From: Budorcas taxicolor
Taxonomy: Eukaryota; Chordata; Mammalia; Artiodactyla; Bovidae
Length of the DNA stretch: 64,000 nt
Assembly (NCBI RefSeq): GCF_023091745.1
Contig: NC_068915.1
Span: 53,936,001-54,000,000 of the forward strand
Direction of reading: 5' to 3'
Shown: positions 44,941-56,749 of the stretch, one piece after another
Layout of the letters: each line of letters begins with the position of its first letter
Position numbering within the stretch: position 1 is the first letter of the stretch
Made by a program: the position numbers and the translations under genes
The notes under the pieces: model-generated
Database searches by the model: none
What the model saw: only the letters and a program-made list of their open reading frames with translations
What the model was told of the DNA's origin: nothing

Positions 44941-46341
44941 TACTTTGAGTATGTGATTGTATGATTATTTTCATTTGTTGATTCCTTTTAGCCTTCTATT
45001 TGTCTGGTTCATCAGAGAAGGAAGGTGAGGGAATGTAGAATCATGAGTTCTTAGTTTAATATTTAAACACACTATCAGTAGGTCCTTTTGGCTTGACTAA
45101 ACTTCAGGCAGGATTCTTCTTGACCTTGCTTTTCTTAGAGCATTTGCTTTAGAAAACTTATAATTATAACTTCTTTTTCTACATCTGGGAGATATAAATC
45201 TCCTGCAGTCCAAAAAGATTTCTTGTAATCAAGAAAGGTTCTCTATCTCCAGGTTCTGTGGGAGAGTAGGGGCTTAAATTCAGAAAATGACAACTAGCAA
45301 ACACAGATGGACTAAGCACATTGACTAACCTCCCATTGAATATCTCCCTGTACTCTTCCATAACCTCACTCCACCTTTTAAAATCACCCTATTTTGCTTT
45401 AGTGAAGTTGAATATAATCTTTCTCCTTAATTGTAGTAGTCGAGTCATGTTTTCTTTGCCTGTTTAACTAACTTGGTGCAATTTTTCTTTTAGAGTTCTA
45501 GGAGGTTCAGGGCCAGTTGTCAAAAGATATACAAAATTCTGTTACTGTTTCTACTCTTTTTCTCACTTGTATTATCTTACTTCATATTCTCCTAATTTGT
45601 GATGATTAGTATTCATATTGTCTAGTTTCAGTTTCAAGTAAAATAAATGGAACCTCTCTCTCTCATTTTTTACTTCATCATTATTTTAAACCAAGTCCTT
45701 TAAAATAATTTTTTGATCTTTAAATAAGGCTATAGGAATTATAATTTTATCAGGAAATACATATGAGTACATGCCTAAAGGCAGTTTAAATGAGGAAAGC
45801 AATTTGAGTTCCTCAGACCTGACCTAAAATGTATTGCATAAAATAAAAATTAGTTAACCCACTTAGAAAAGAACTCATTCAAACACTGAGTCTAAGAGGC
45901 ATGAATCTGAAAGTGTACTTAAGGTGAAGCTTTGCTTCAGAGTCAAATCTTGGTCAGAGAGATGCCAACAAAATCCAAGATTTGTTTTACGTAGAATTGG
46001 GAAGGGGTAGAGATAATCTTCAGACTCTTTTACCTCAGAATTATTCTTTTAGCTCCCCCATCTTTTTTTTGATCCCTGATTGAAGGCTTTATTCCAAGAT
46101 CTCTCATATGAATACCTTTATAGAACTTAACCTCTTACTAAAGTCACTGCTCTTTCTGTTTACCAACCCTCTCAATGCCAGACCAAGTCTTACCTATCCT
46201 ATATTTTATTTCTTTTGGGTTCTGCTCACTGACAAGTCAATTGGATGAGTCACATGACCAAGTGAACCAATTAGGTTACAGTTACAAGTACCATATTTGT
46301 GTTTTAACAGGGATTTCTGGAAACAGATTTAATCCTAGGAT
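44941..46341. other. Unassigned 1.4-kb stretch
   Basis: No gene, exon or repeat recognised. Confidence 0.5.
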
Positions 46342-46346
46342 GACCA

Positions 46347-46571
46347 TACCTTAGTGGTATGGCACTAATGGTAAAGAACCTGCTTGCCAATGCAGGAGAC
46401 AAAAGAGACACAGGTCCAAACCCTGGGTATGGAAGATCCCTTGGAGGAGGAAAAAGGCAACCCACTCCAGTATTCTTGCTTGGATAATCCCATGGACATA
46501 GAAACCTGACAAGCTACAGTTCATAGGGTTGCAAGGAGTCAGACATGACTAAAGTGACTTAGCACAGCACA
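46347..46571 (+). mobile_element. Bov-tA SINE
   Basis: Plus-strand SINE, full length, with 3' end 'aaagtgacttagcacagcac'. A 6-bp 'gaccat' on both sides (46342-46347, 46572-46577) may be the target duplication. Confidence 0.9.
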
Positions 46572-46577
46572 GACCAT

Positions 46578-46927
46578 GCTATGAGTACTGATATTCTCAG
46601 TACAGTTCTTCATAATATGCCCTTTACTCTCAAAAGTGCCTCCATGTCAACTAAAAAACCTGCACAATATGAGAGTTGTGAGATAACTTTTACTTGGCAC
46701 AAAATGAGGACTGTAGCCTGGGAGATAGCACTTCAGATAGCTCTGAAAAACTGCTCCAAAGAGGTAGTATGGGAAGGTCAATATATATAATTTTGGTGAA
46801 TGAAGAGTTCAGTGCAATTAAGCACTTATTTTCAAAAGGTTTTCTGCTAGTCAAGAGGAGCTGATGTCATCATGAAAGGTTTTAGTGTTTTTCTAGATAT
46901 GAGGAGAGGCAAAAATTAGATATGTAT
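46578..46927. other. Unassigned
   Basis: Nothing recognised; the 69-residue frame at 46581 is short and without a domain. Confidence 0.5.
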
Positions 46928-47133
46928 GTGTATTCAGTCATGTCTGACTATTTGCAACCCTATAGACTGCAGCTTGCCAGACTCCTCTATCCACGGAATT
47001 TTCCAGGCAAGAATACTGGAGTTGGTTGCCATTTCCTATGCCATGGGATCATCTCAACCCAGGAACTGATCCCGGATCTTTTGCCTCTCTTGCATTAGCA
47101 GGCAGATTCTTTACCATCGTGCCACCTGGGAAG
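46928..47133 (-). mobile_element. Bov-tA SINE
   Basis: Antisense SINE from 'gtattcagtcatgtctgact' to the head end 'gtgccacctgggaag'. Confidence 0.92.
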
Positions 47134-47530
47134 ATACAAGATGCAAAGATTGTGATTATGGAATTAGTTCCTGAAAATATCTAGCTATCTAAAAACCTGT
47201 TCCACCAGATTCCCTAGATATAGAGTGCCTCACTCTCCACCCTGAACTCCTTTCAGAGCATGTCTAAGGTCAACAGCTACAGCAGCACAGGGGTCAATCT
47301 CCACTGAAGCAGATGGTGAATGCCCTTCACAAGTGCCAATTTGTAGCTGAAATCCATTATAGACCTAAGTTTAAATAGTCATCCTATGTATTAAAATATT
47401 AGAATGGTCACCCACTGTAATGATGAAAATGTTCAGATATAAAAGCAAATTATTGTTAGAGAGAACGCAGCCAGATTCTGGGTTCTTAAAAATAATGAAT
47501 TAAAGTGGTAGGGCCGTTTCATGTGATTTA
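47134..47530. other. Unassigned
   Basis: No gene or repeat recognised. Confidence 0.5.
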
Positions 47531-49238
47531 TTTTTGTTCGGTTGCTAAGTTGTGTCCAACTTTTGCAAATCAATGGACTGCAGCACACCAGGCTCTCCTG
47601 TCCTCCACTCTCTCCCAGAGTTTGCTCAAATTCATATCTATTGAGTTAGTGATGCCATCCAACCATCTCATCTTCTGTCATCCCATTCTCCTCCTGCCCT
47701 CAATCTTTCCCAGCATCAGGTTCTTTTCCAGTGAGTTGTCTCTTCACATCAGATGGTCAAAGTATTGGAGCTTCAACATCAGTACTTCTAATGAATATCC
47801 AGGGTTGATTTCTTAAAGATTAACTAGTTTCTTCTACTTGCTGTCCAAAGGACTCTTAAGAATCTTCTCCAACACCACAATTCAAGATAATCAATTCTTT
47901 AGCGCTCAACCTTCCTTATGGTCCAAGTCTCACATCCATACATGACCACTGGAGAAACCATTGTTTTGACTATATGGATGGTTGTTGGCAAAGTGAGGTC
48001 TCTGCTCTTCTAATATGCTGTCTAGGATTGTCATTGCTTCCTTCAAGGAGAAAGTGTCCTTCAATTTGTGGCTGTGGTCATAGTCCGCAGTGATTTTGGA
48101 GCCCAAGAAAATAAAACCTACCATGATTTCCACTGTTTCCCCATTTATTTGCCGTGAAGGGATGGGACCAGATGGCATGATCTTCATTTTCTGAATGTTG
48201 AGCTTTAAGCCAACATTTTCACTCCCCTCTTTCACCTTCAACAAGAGTCTCTTTGTATTGTATCATCTGCATATCTGAGGTTGTTGGTATTTCTCCTAGC
48301 AATCTTGATTCCAGCTTGTGATTCATCCATCCCAGCATTTCACATGATGTATTCTGCATATAAGTTAAATAAGCAGGGTGACAATATACAGCCTTGAAAG
48401 ACTTCTTTCTCACTTTGGACCCATTCATCTGTTCAATGTTTGGTTTTAACTGTTGCTTCTTGACTTGCATACAGGTGCCTCAGGAAACAGAAAAGGTGGT
48501 CTGGTATTCCCATTTTTTTTAATGAATTTTCCAGTTTGTTGTAATTTGTACAGTCAAAATGTAGTCAATGAAGCAGAAATAGACATTTTTCTGGAATTCC
48601 CTTGTTTTTTCTATGATCCAGTGGATGTTAGCAATTTGATCTCTGACACCTTGCCTTTTCTAAATCATGCTTGTACATATGGAATTTCTCAGTTCACATA
48701 CCGCTGAAGCCTAGCTTGAAGGATTTTGAACATTACCTTGCTGGCATATGAAATGAGTGCAATTGTGGGGTAGTTTGAACATTCTCTGTCATTGCCTTTC
48801 TTTGGGATTGAAATAAAAACTGACCTTTTCCAGTCTTGTAGCTGAGTTTTCCAAACTTGCTGGCATATTACGTGTAGCATTTCAACAGCATCATCCTTTA
48901 GGATTTGAAATAGCTCAGCTGGAATTCCATCACCTCCACTGGCTTCGTTTGTATTGATGATTCCTAAGGCCCACTTAGCTTCACACTCCAAGATGTCTGG
49001 CTTCTGGCTCTAGGTGAGTGACCACATCATCGTGGTTAGCAGGGTCATTAAGACCTTTTTTGTATAGTTCTGTGTATTCTTGCAAGCCCCTTTTTATCTC
49101 TTCTGCTTCTGTTAGATCCTTGCTATTTCTGTCCTTTATTGTGCCCTTGATATTTCTAATCTTCTTGAAGAGATTTCTAGTCTTTCCTATTCTGTTGTTT
49201 TCCTCTATTTTTTTGCACTGTTCACCTAAGAAGGGAAT
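47531..49238 (-). mobile_element. BovB LINE, about 1.7 kb
   Basis: Minus-strand BovB covering the 3' end, RT and the linker upstream of RT. Antisense frames 47930-48244, 48219-48470 and 48689-48991 carry successive ORF2 blocks with stops between. Around 48248 the YADD box is followed by a deletion of roughly a dozen codons. It is an old copy ('gttcggttgctaagttgtgt' 3'-end type) with no visible target duplication. Confidence 0.92.
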
Positions 49239-49434
49239 CTGACTTTCTTGTGGTTGGTTACCTTAGAGTTACCAGGTCAACAGTGTTGCTTGTTACCCAG
49301 GATAACTGTCCAGGCAGGAGATTCGAGAGGAATTGTCAGAAATACTCAGAAATTCCAAATATGTAGCAGACGATAACAATTAAAACTTAGACAAGCAAAT
49401 GAAAAGACTGTGTGAAACAGTAATTATAATTTAA

Positions 49435-49612
49435 ATTTTTATAATGCTTAGAATTGCTAGACGTTGTTCTAAATATTTTCCTAGTATTAACTCATTTAAT
49501 CATAGCAAGAACTCAAAAAGTATGAGATTATCATTCTACTCATTTTATGGATGAGAAAACTGAGGCAAAGAGAGGTTATATATTTACCCAAGTCACTAAG
49601 AAGTAGTAAAAC
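49435..49612 (-). mobile_element. MIR SINE, minus strand
   Basis: 'attaactcatttaatcatag', 'ctcattttatggatgagaaa' and 'ctgaggcaaagagaggtta' are the antisense MIR landmarks. Confidence 0.85.
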
Positions 49613-51171
49613 TAGAAACATGGATAGTTTTCTTTTAAATTTTCATGATCCAAGACATAATTCTGTCTTATGTCTTTTCTCAGGAAAAGAAGAGAGAGAA
49701 GGAGAGACAGAGGGAAGGAGAAGAAAGAGAGACTGATTCTGCTTTCATCCACAGTAGATATTAGGCTCTGCATGATCCTTGTGTCCCCTGATATCTAATC
49801 TATTTATGTGGTACATTTCTTCTCCTACCCTCGAGATCCACCAGTCTGTTCTACTCTTGAACTGTCTTCTCCCATCCCCCACTCAACTCTACGTTCCATT
49901 ACATCTTACTCTCAGCCTCCAGGGAAGGATGCCAGACTGTTGATCCCTTCATGTTCCACTGTTGGATGCAAGTCACTGATTCCAGATCCTAAGGAGGGAA
50001 AAAGAGAGAGGACGTCATCACAAAGAGATGATAGTCTCACACAGTTAAGTGCATGTCAATTATCACTACTTCTGTGCATTATTTTAGTAAAAATTGTGTC
50101 ATCTCTGCCAATAGTTGCATTTTCAAAGCTCTTTTCTATCTATCTTGAGAATCTGTAGGCTTCCAGGACAGAGTTGTCTTTGCATGGGGAGGGGACTTCT
50201 ATACAAGGATCTGTATGAGGAGAGACAAAGACAGAGTAAACATATAACAAACAAACCTTTAGAAGCTACTTCAGGTACTCTGTGTTGAGTTGAAATATAA
50301 CAATCTGTCCTCCTCTAGAATAAGTGAGCTTATCTCCTGTAGCCCTCCCTCTCTGATACTTCTACTGTATTTTCAGTAAATATTGAGTCCATTCTATTTG
50401 TATACTATTAGGCTATATCTGGATCTATATAAGATAATGCAAATGCTATACTGTGAACAAACTGAAATCAAGGGAAACTCAAGGCAAAATATTCTTAAGA
50501 CTATGCTTCTGTAAGTCACAAATTAACATCCTATAGGTCTCTAATTTGACATGGTTATAAAAATAGATGTGTCACCTCATTTATTGGCATTTTTTTTTAG
50601 TTAATCTACTAAAATGCAAACTGTAAAGGCAGAGAATGCTTGCCCTCTTGTATCTAATCATATCTGACACCAGAATTTCCAACTAAATGAATCATAACTG
50701 GCACTGCATATAACTACTTCTAAAGTTGTCAGATTCTCTAAGACATCATGGGGAGGCCAGAAGTTTCAAAGCAATGCCTGTTAGAAGGAGGGTCATTTAC
50801 TGAAGGATGGCAGTGATTTGAAGTATCTAATTTTAAAAGTAGAAAAATGATAAAATCTTGAATAATGATATTGAAAACATAAACTAGTCCAAGAAGTCCA
50901 GAAAGAAGCCGTAAGCCACAAGAAAAGGAAAAACCTATAACAAAAACAAGCACAGAAATCCTTTTGACTTGATGGCCTTTTTTTTTTTTACCACTTTCTA
51001 TATTCTCAAATATATTTGTGTCCAAAAAATATACTGTTGAAATATAATCTGATTCAATATCAGTGAGTTTTATTGTCAGTGAATAACAAATAGACATTAA
51101 TTAGATTTTAATTTTTTAGCTTTTGAATTTTAAAATCATCATAAGAATTTTGAATGGAGTTTAGTGCAGAA
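49613..51171. other. Unassigned, purine tract and a faint L2 trace
   Basis: No gene. A GA-rich tract lies at 49682-49735. 50605-50700 weakly resembles an L2 3' end. The 116- to 119-residue frames at 49808 and 50738 show no recognisable domain. Confidence 0.45.
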
Positions 51172-51730
51172 GCAGTAATGCAGGAGTTAAGAATTCAAGC
51201 GCTGAAAATGTAACAATTGAGGGTTGAGTTCTAGTTTTATCATTTACTAGCTTGTTAAACAGTATTATTATTATTTTTTAGAATAGAGTTAAATAGAGTT
51301 AATAATCGGAGAAGGCAATGGCACCCCACTCCAGCACTCTTGCCTGGAAAATCCCATGGACAGAGGAGCCTGGTGGGCTGCAGTCCATGGGGTCGCTAAG
51401 AGTCTGACAGGACTCAGTGACTTCACTTTCACTTTTCACTTTCATGCATTGGAGAAGGAAATGGCAACCCACTCCAGTGCTCTTGCCTGGAGAATCCCAG
51501 GGACGGTGTTCTTGCCTGGAGAATCCCAGGGACGGTGGAGCCTGGTGGGCTGCCGTCTATGGGGTCACACAGAGTCGGACATGACTGAAGCGACTTAGCA
51601 GCAGCAGCAGCAGCAGAGTTAATAACAGAGCCTCTATCACAGTGTCTTTGTAGTATTAAATAACATACTACCTTCTACCAAAAGTAATATACATAGCAGT
51701 AGTATTATAATAACGTATTTAAGAATTTAA
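51172..51730 (+). mobile_element. MIR SINE interrupted by BOV-A2
   Basis: The left half runs from 'gcaggagttaagaattcaag' to 'atcatttactagcttgtt' (about 51180-51262). The right half, 'gtctttgtagtattaaataac', resumes at about 51640 after the BOV-A2. Together they follow MIR order. Confidence 0.65.
51306..51614 (+). mobile_element. BOV-A2 SINE, 11-bp TSD, internal 29-bp duplication
   Basis: Complete dimeric BOV-A2 with a (GCA)n tail. Perfect duplications 'agagttaataa' lie at 51295-51305 and 51615-51625. The second monomer has an extra tandem copy of about 29 bp ('ttcttgcctggagaatccca' onward) at about 51480-51538. A young copy, close to consensus. Confidence 0.96.
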
Positions 51731-52339
51731 TAAATAAATTTAAGGTATTGATAAAGTAATACTGCTTTTGCTATAAACAATATGCAAGTTTGTAGAATAT
51801 TGTCATTGACTTTGCCTCAAGGAACTAATTTATTCTTTGTGTTCCTATCAATTCTTTCAGCCCCTCTTGAATATATAATGTCTTTATCTCACTGTAGTGA
51901 ATTCATATTTATTTTATATTGTTTCTCTTCAAAACTTTATAAGTGATTTTCGGACTTATGTCCCTCACCAACCCCTATGCCTGAATCTCATCACTAACAA
52001 TTTATTCTCATTTTCCTAAAATGATAAATACATTGCTTTTGATTAGAAAACATCTTTGGTTTACAACTGTGTAAACTGTGCTAACATTTACTATACAGCT
52101 ATTAGTGGCACATACCCAGCTTTCTGGTAAAAACTAAATATTTTATTTCAACTTCACTCTCAGAACTATTGAAGAAGTTTCATAATATTGTCTTCCATAT
52201 CAATGATAAAATTTGCAAGTAACACCATGGCAACGAGGACCATCAAAATTTTCCAACCACAGATTATTCCAGATCTTCTTGCCACTGCTTTCTTCCTTAT
52301 TTGTTTCCCAAAACAAGTACTTACTTTAGCTATATAGAA
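51731..52339. other. Unassigned
   Basis: AT-rich; no gene or repeat recognised. Confidence 0.5.
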
Positions 52340-52632
52340 TATCCTTACATCTCCTAGAATGGTCTCTACCTTTTTATGTCTTTGAACATCAAATTTCTTC
52401 TGCTCAGAAGGACAATGTCTTCTTTTTGGAAGATTTCACCTCCTCTTAGAACCAGAAGGGTTTTTCAGTGCATTGCATTATGTTCTTATCTTTCCTATAG
52501 CATATATACTGTGAATATATGTGTGTGTGGTTCTTATTTTATTTTTAAACTTTTGGTCACATTTTCTAGCATGATTTCAGGCACATTATAGGTGCTCAAA
52601 AATGTCTAATAATTGAGAAAATGAATAACACT
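52340..52632 (+). mobile_element. L2 LINE 3' end
   Basis: 'tggaagatttcacctcctct' and the terminal 'tttcaggcacattataggtg', then 'ctcaaaaatgtctaataatt', match the L2 tail. Confidence 0.55.
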
Positions 52633-53453
52633 CCATGATGTTAATCTTTGGTACTGTGAAGTAAAAATATTGTGCAAATTATTGCCATTAGAAAAAAAAA
52701 AAGTCATTGTATTTGCATCTAGCAATTGCTATTCAAGACCACAGTTCTGGTTTGAAACTTTAAATGACCAGATTTGTGACAATTAAGAAAATAATTCAGA
52801 ATTTTTTTTATGAATTTATATTTTAAACTTGACTTTAACCAAAAAAAGTAGAAAATGTTAAAATAAAAGTTTTTCTTAATAGATTCTAAGTCTCTTTTTC
52901 ATAACATTACATTTTTGGCAGCTGATACTTATGGAATAAAAATGATGTGAGTCTAATAATAAAATGTATGCTAGCCAACTCTATTTCCTACAGAATACTC
53001 TATAAAATAAATTATAATAAACCAAACTCTTCTAGACAGTAATGATGGATAATTCCAATTTATCTTATTTCATGAATAAAAATATACCTATCATAAATCC
53101 TTTCTTTTAACATAAATGACTACTGTTAAATTTCTGATGATGCTACCTCCCACAAATTATCAGCTGAGAATCCTTAATAAGAAGCTGAAATATATTACAG
53201 ATGATTTCATTCTTAGCATTTATACCTATCCATACTCTGCATCTGACTTATTGAAACCATTTGTCTTTCTAAAACATATTTTATTCAATGATTGTGATAC
53301 TTCATATTAATTCATCATTGCATTGAAAATGCCAACTATATTTAAATAGAAAATGCATTCATCCTTAAGCAATACATGTCTGTTGGTCTTAGTATAGGCA
53401 ATATGTGTACAAAATATAAAGGGCAAGTAAAACTTAGTTTAGTCAACACAGAA
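52633..53453. other. Unassigned AT-rich sequence
   Basis: No gene or repeat recognised. Confidence 0.5.
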
Positions 53454-53465
53454 TTCAATAATTAT

Positions 53466-53789
53466 CTGTTGCTGTTGTTCAGTGGCTAAGTCATGTCCAA
53501 CTCTTTGTATTCCATGTACTGCAACACTCCAGGCTTCCCTGTCCTTCACTATCTCCTGGAATTTGCTCAGATTCATGTCCATTGAGTCAGTGATGCTATC
53601 TAAATCTCATCTTTTGCTACTGCCTTCTCCTTTTGCCTTCAATCTTTCCCAGCATCAGGGTTTTTTCCAATGAGTCCACTCTTCACATCAAGTGGCCAAA
53701 GTATTGAAGCTTCAGCTTCAGAATCAGTACTTCCAGTGAATACTCAGGGTTGATTTCTTTTAGGATTGACTGGTTTGATCTCCTTGCAG
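53466..53789 (-). mobile_element. BovB LINE, 320-bp 3' fragment, imperfect TSD
   Basis: Older 3'-end type ('gttgctgttgttcagtggct'). Flanks 53454-53465 and 53790-53801 agree at 10 of 12 positions. Confidence 0.9.
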
Positions 53790-53801
53790 TTCAGTGATTA
53801 T

Positions 53802-54461
53802 ATTTCTCATCTTTTCCTTTACATTCCCTGTTTTAACATTTTATATTCTATATCCGTAACTTTCTGGTCTTTTACATCATTTTCTTTTCTGTCATGAATA
53901 GAAGGATATAAGATAGAAAAAAAATAAAATAAATATTTTTTCAGTATTTAATAAATGAAAGACACTTCAGGTAGCAATCTATATACACTGTTTCATTTGT
54001 AAGATAAACATTATTTCCCTCTTTTTTTCAGATGAAGAAACGGAGGTACAATAACATATACATAATGCGTATGGTGTTGATAGTTGGTACAGTAATTAAA
54101 AAGAAAGCCATTTTAAAAGACTGACTTAAGTCAGAGAAAACATCATAAAAGAAGGAAAGTGATGGAAAAGATATGGCATGTTAGATTTTGTACTGGGTAA
54201 TAGAGAACTGGAAAAGCTGGTGATACAGTTGAATTGCTTATATTATGGATCACAAAAAGTATCAAATGCAAGATGGGAACATAAAATTTATTTTATTACA
54301 AAGTGAGATTTCTTTATGGCCTTACATGATGGTTTAACATGTGTTAAGCTGTGTTTTAAGACAGCTTCTAGAATTATAAGCTAACAATCATGTAAAATCT
54401 ACTGGAACAAGAAGAGATGGGCAAGAAATTGATTAATTGGAAAATTTTATAATAGTCCACA
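53802..54461. other. Unassigned
   Basis: No gene or repeat recognised. Confidence 0.5.
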
Positions 54462-54469
54462 AATGGACT

Positions 54470-55123
54470 CAGTTCAGTTCAATTCAGTGGTTCAGTCATG
54501 TCCGACTGTTTTTGACCCCATGGACTGCAGCATGCCAGGTTTCCCTGTCCATCACCAACTCCCAGCATGCTCAAACTCATATCTGTCCAGTCAATTATGC
54601 CATCTAACCATCTCATCCTCTGTTGTCCCCTTCTCCTCCTGCTTTCAATCTTTCCCAGAATTAGGGTCTTTTCCAAGGAGTCCCCTCTTCACATCAGGTG
54701 GCCCAAATATTGGAGTTTCAGCTTCAGCATCAGTCTTTCCAATGAGTATTCAGGATTGATTTCCTTTAGGATTGACTGGTTTGATCTCCCTGAAGTCCAG
54801 GAGACTCTCAAGAGTCTTCTCCAACACCACAGTTTGAAAGCATCAATTCTTCAGTGCTCAACTTTTTTATAGTCCAACTCTCACATCCGTACATGACTAC
54901 CAGAAAAACCATAGCTTTGACTAGATGGACCTTTGTTGGCAAAGTAATGTATCTGCATTTTAATATGCTGTATAGGTTAGTCATAGCTTTTTTTGCAAGG
55001 AATAAGCATCTTTTAATTTCATAGCTGCAATCACCACCTGCAGTGATTTTGGAGCCCCCCAATATAAAGGAAAAACAGTGTTTCCATTGTTTCCTCATCT
55101 ATTTGCCATGAAGTGATGGGATG
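54470..55123 (-). mobile_element. BovB LINE 3' part, 8-bp TSD
   Basis: Minus-strand BovB from 'cagttcagttcaattcagtg' to 'gccatgaagtgatggga'. Duplications 'aatggact' lie at 54462-54469 and 55124-55131. Confidence 0.92.
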
Positions 55124-55390
55124 AATGGACTAATGAAGGGATTAAAAAATTGCTGTGACTCTGAGAATAGAAGGAAAATATAAATGAATCTGATGAGAAG
55201 AATTAAAAATGATAGACTGCACAAAAAAAGTTATCTAGAAATAGGAAGAGAAACTGGTAGATTCAGAGATGACTTCAGATTTCAGAAATGGAGGACTGAA
55301 AGAATGGTAATGTCTTTGGCCTACCTAGAAAAGCAAGAACAGTTATGGTGGAAGACAGAGAACTTAGGTTTTAAGTAAGATGGATTTCAG

Positions 55391-55612
55391 GGCTCCCAGG
55401 TGACACTAGTGGTAAAGAACCTACCTGCCAATGCAGGAGATGTAAGAGACGTGGATTTCATCCCTGAGTCTAGAAGATCTCCTGCAGGAGGGCATGGCAA
55501 CCTCCTCCAATATTCTTGCCTAAAGAGTCCCATGGACAGAGGTGCCTGGAGGGCTACAGTCCATAGGGTTGCAAAGAGTTGGACGTGACTGAAGTGACTT
55601 AGCATGCGTGTG
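55391..55612 (+). mobile_element. Bov-tA SINE, 7-bp TSD
   Basis: Full plus-strand SINE, head 'ggtgacactagtggtaaaga'. Short duplications 'atttcag' lie at 55384-55390 and 55621-55627. Nothing is recognised between 55628 and 55922. Confidence 0.9.
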
Positions 55613-55922
55613 CATGATAAATTTCAGATGATAACTTAGTCTTTAGTATCAAATTGTTGTTGGTTAATCAAAGATGCTCAGAATCAAGTTTTAGGATTTC
55701 TCGTAGAGAGAGGAGAACCAACGCTATGAAACTATCTGAGCTCTCTGAGAAAGAGCAAAATGGAATTCCTCATCCTTCTCATCACACCCTCACTTAGAGG
55801 GAAGATAGTGATAAAGAAGAAAAATAAAATGAGGATGCATCCAAGATATAGGTCAAGAAGCAAGCAATACATCATTACAGAAATCATTGGGGTTCAGGAA
55901 GTTGTTTTTAAAGTTACTAAAA

Positions 55923-56045
55923 GATCTTTCCTGGAGGTCCAGTGGTTAAGAATGCAAGCTTCCACTGCAAGGGGCAAGGCTTCAATAGCCGGTCCAGGAA
56001 CTAAGATCCTGCGTGCTGCACAACATGGCCAAAAAAGAAATGGTC
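55923..56045 (+). mobile_element. tRNA-derived SINE, head only
   Basis: 'tcctggaggtccagtggtta', 'ttccactgcaaggggcaagg', 'aactaagatcctgcgtgctg' and an A-rich close; the short SINE type without Bov-A body. Confidence 0.75.
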
Positions 56046-56104
56046 ATGTTAACAAAATACAAATGTGACTACAATAATAGCCATTTGTTAACTTCTGAGA
56101 GTTC

Positions 56105-56400
56105 TATTTTTTAAACAACTTTATTGAGATATCCACAATATATAAAAATTGCATTTAGTTCAGATATACAACTTCATGTTTGGATCTATGTATATATCTT
56201 GAAAAGATCACCATAATTAAACTAAATAGCTTATCCATTACCTCTACATAGTTACCACTGAGCATGTGTGTGTTGGTGTGTATGTGTGTTGGTGTGTATG
56301 TGTGTTGGTGAGAAGATTTAAGATCTATCCTCTTAGCAAGTTCCAAGTATACAATATAGTATTAGTTATTGTCACCCTGTTGTACATTAGATACAAGGTT
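56105..56400 (-). mobile_element. Old L1 (L1M-type) 3' UTR
   Basis: Antisense L1 3' region: 'aactttattgagatatccac', 'agcttatccattacctctac', 'agatttaagatctatcctct' and 'gttgtacattagatac'. A minisatellite is embedded at 56265-56310. Confidence 0.75.
56265..56310 (+). repeat. 16-bp TG-rich minisatellite
   Basis: Nearly three copies of a 16-bp unit of the form 'tgtgtgttggtgtgta', lying in the L1 3' UTR where the family normally has a short T/TG run. Confidence 0.88.
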
Positions 56401-56749
56401 GAGGATCCCTGTGGTATTTCCACTGAATTCACTAGGATGGTTCCTACAGTAGAGCAGCAAATCCTGGATGATACTATCTTTGCACAAACTCAATTTAGTA
56501 GGACCAATTTTATTCACTATGCTAGATGTAATATCTTTGCTACAGAAAACTTACATGATTTCCAGGATATGGTAGGTGGACACTTATTTTGTGAACACAT
56601 TGTTTTCCATTCCCATCATTAAAGAAAGAGATAAGGCACTGTTTACATTCACATGAAACAGGTAACAATATATACTTCCAGCTTAGCACAAAGGACCATG
56701 TGAACTCTTCAATTATGTATAATATAATAATATTGGTCAAAAATATTGA
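56401..56749. other. Unassigned
   Basis: No family recognised. It lies between an L1 3' end and ERVL-like sequence and may be more decayed retroviral DNA. The 118-residue frame at 56266-56622 crosses the L1 boundary. Confidence 0.4.

Noticed and set aside
50738..51097. 119-residue antisense frame with a hydrophobic segment
   Set aside because: AT-rich DNA gives hydrophobic codons by chance; no motif or splice context supports it.
56266..56622. 118-residue frame with many cysteines and valines
   Set aside because: The N-terminal part is a translation of the TG minisatellite in an L1 3' UTR.
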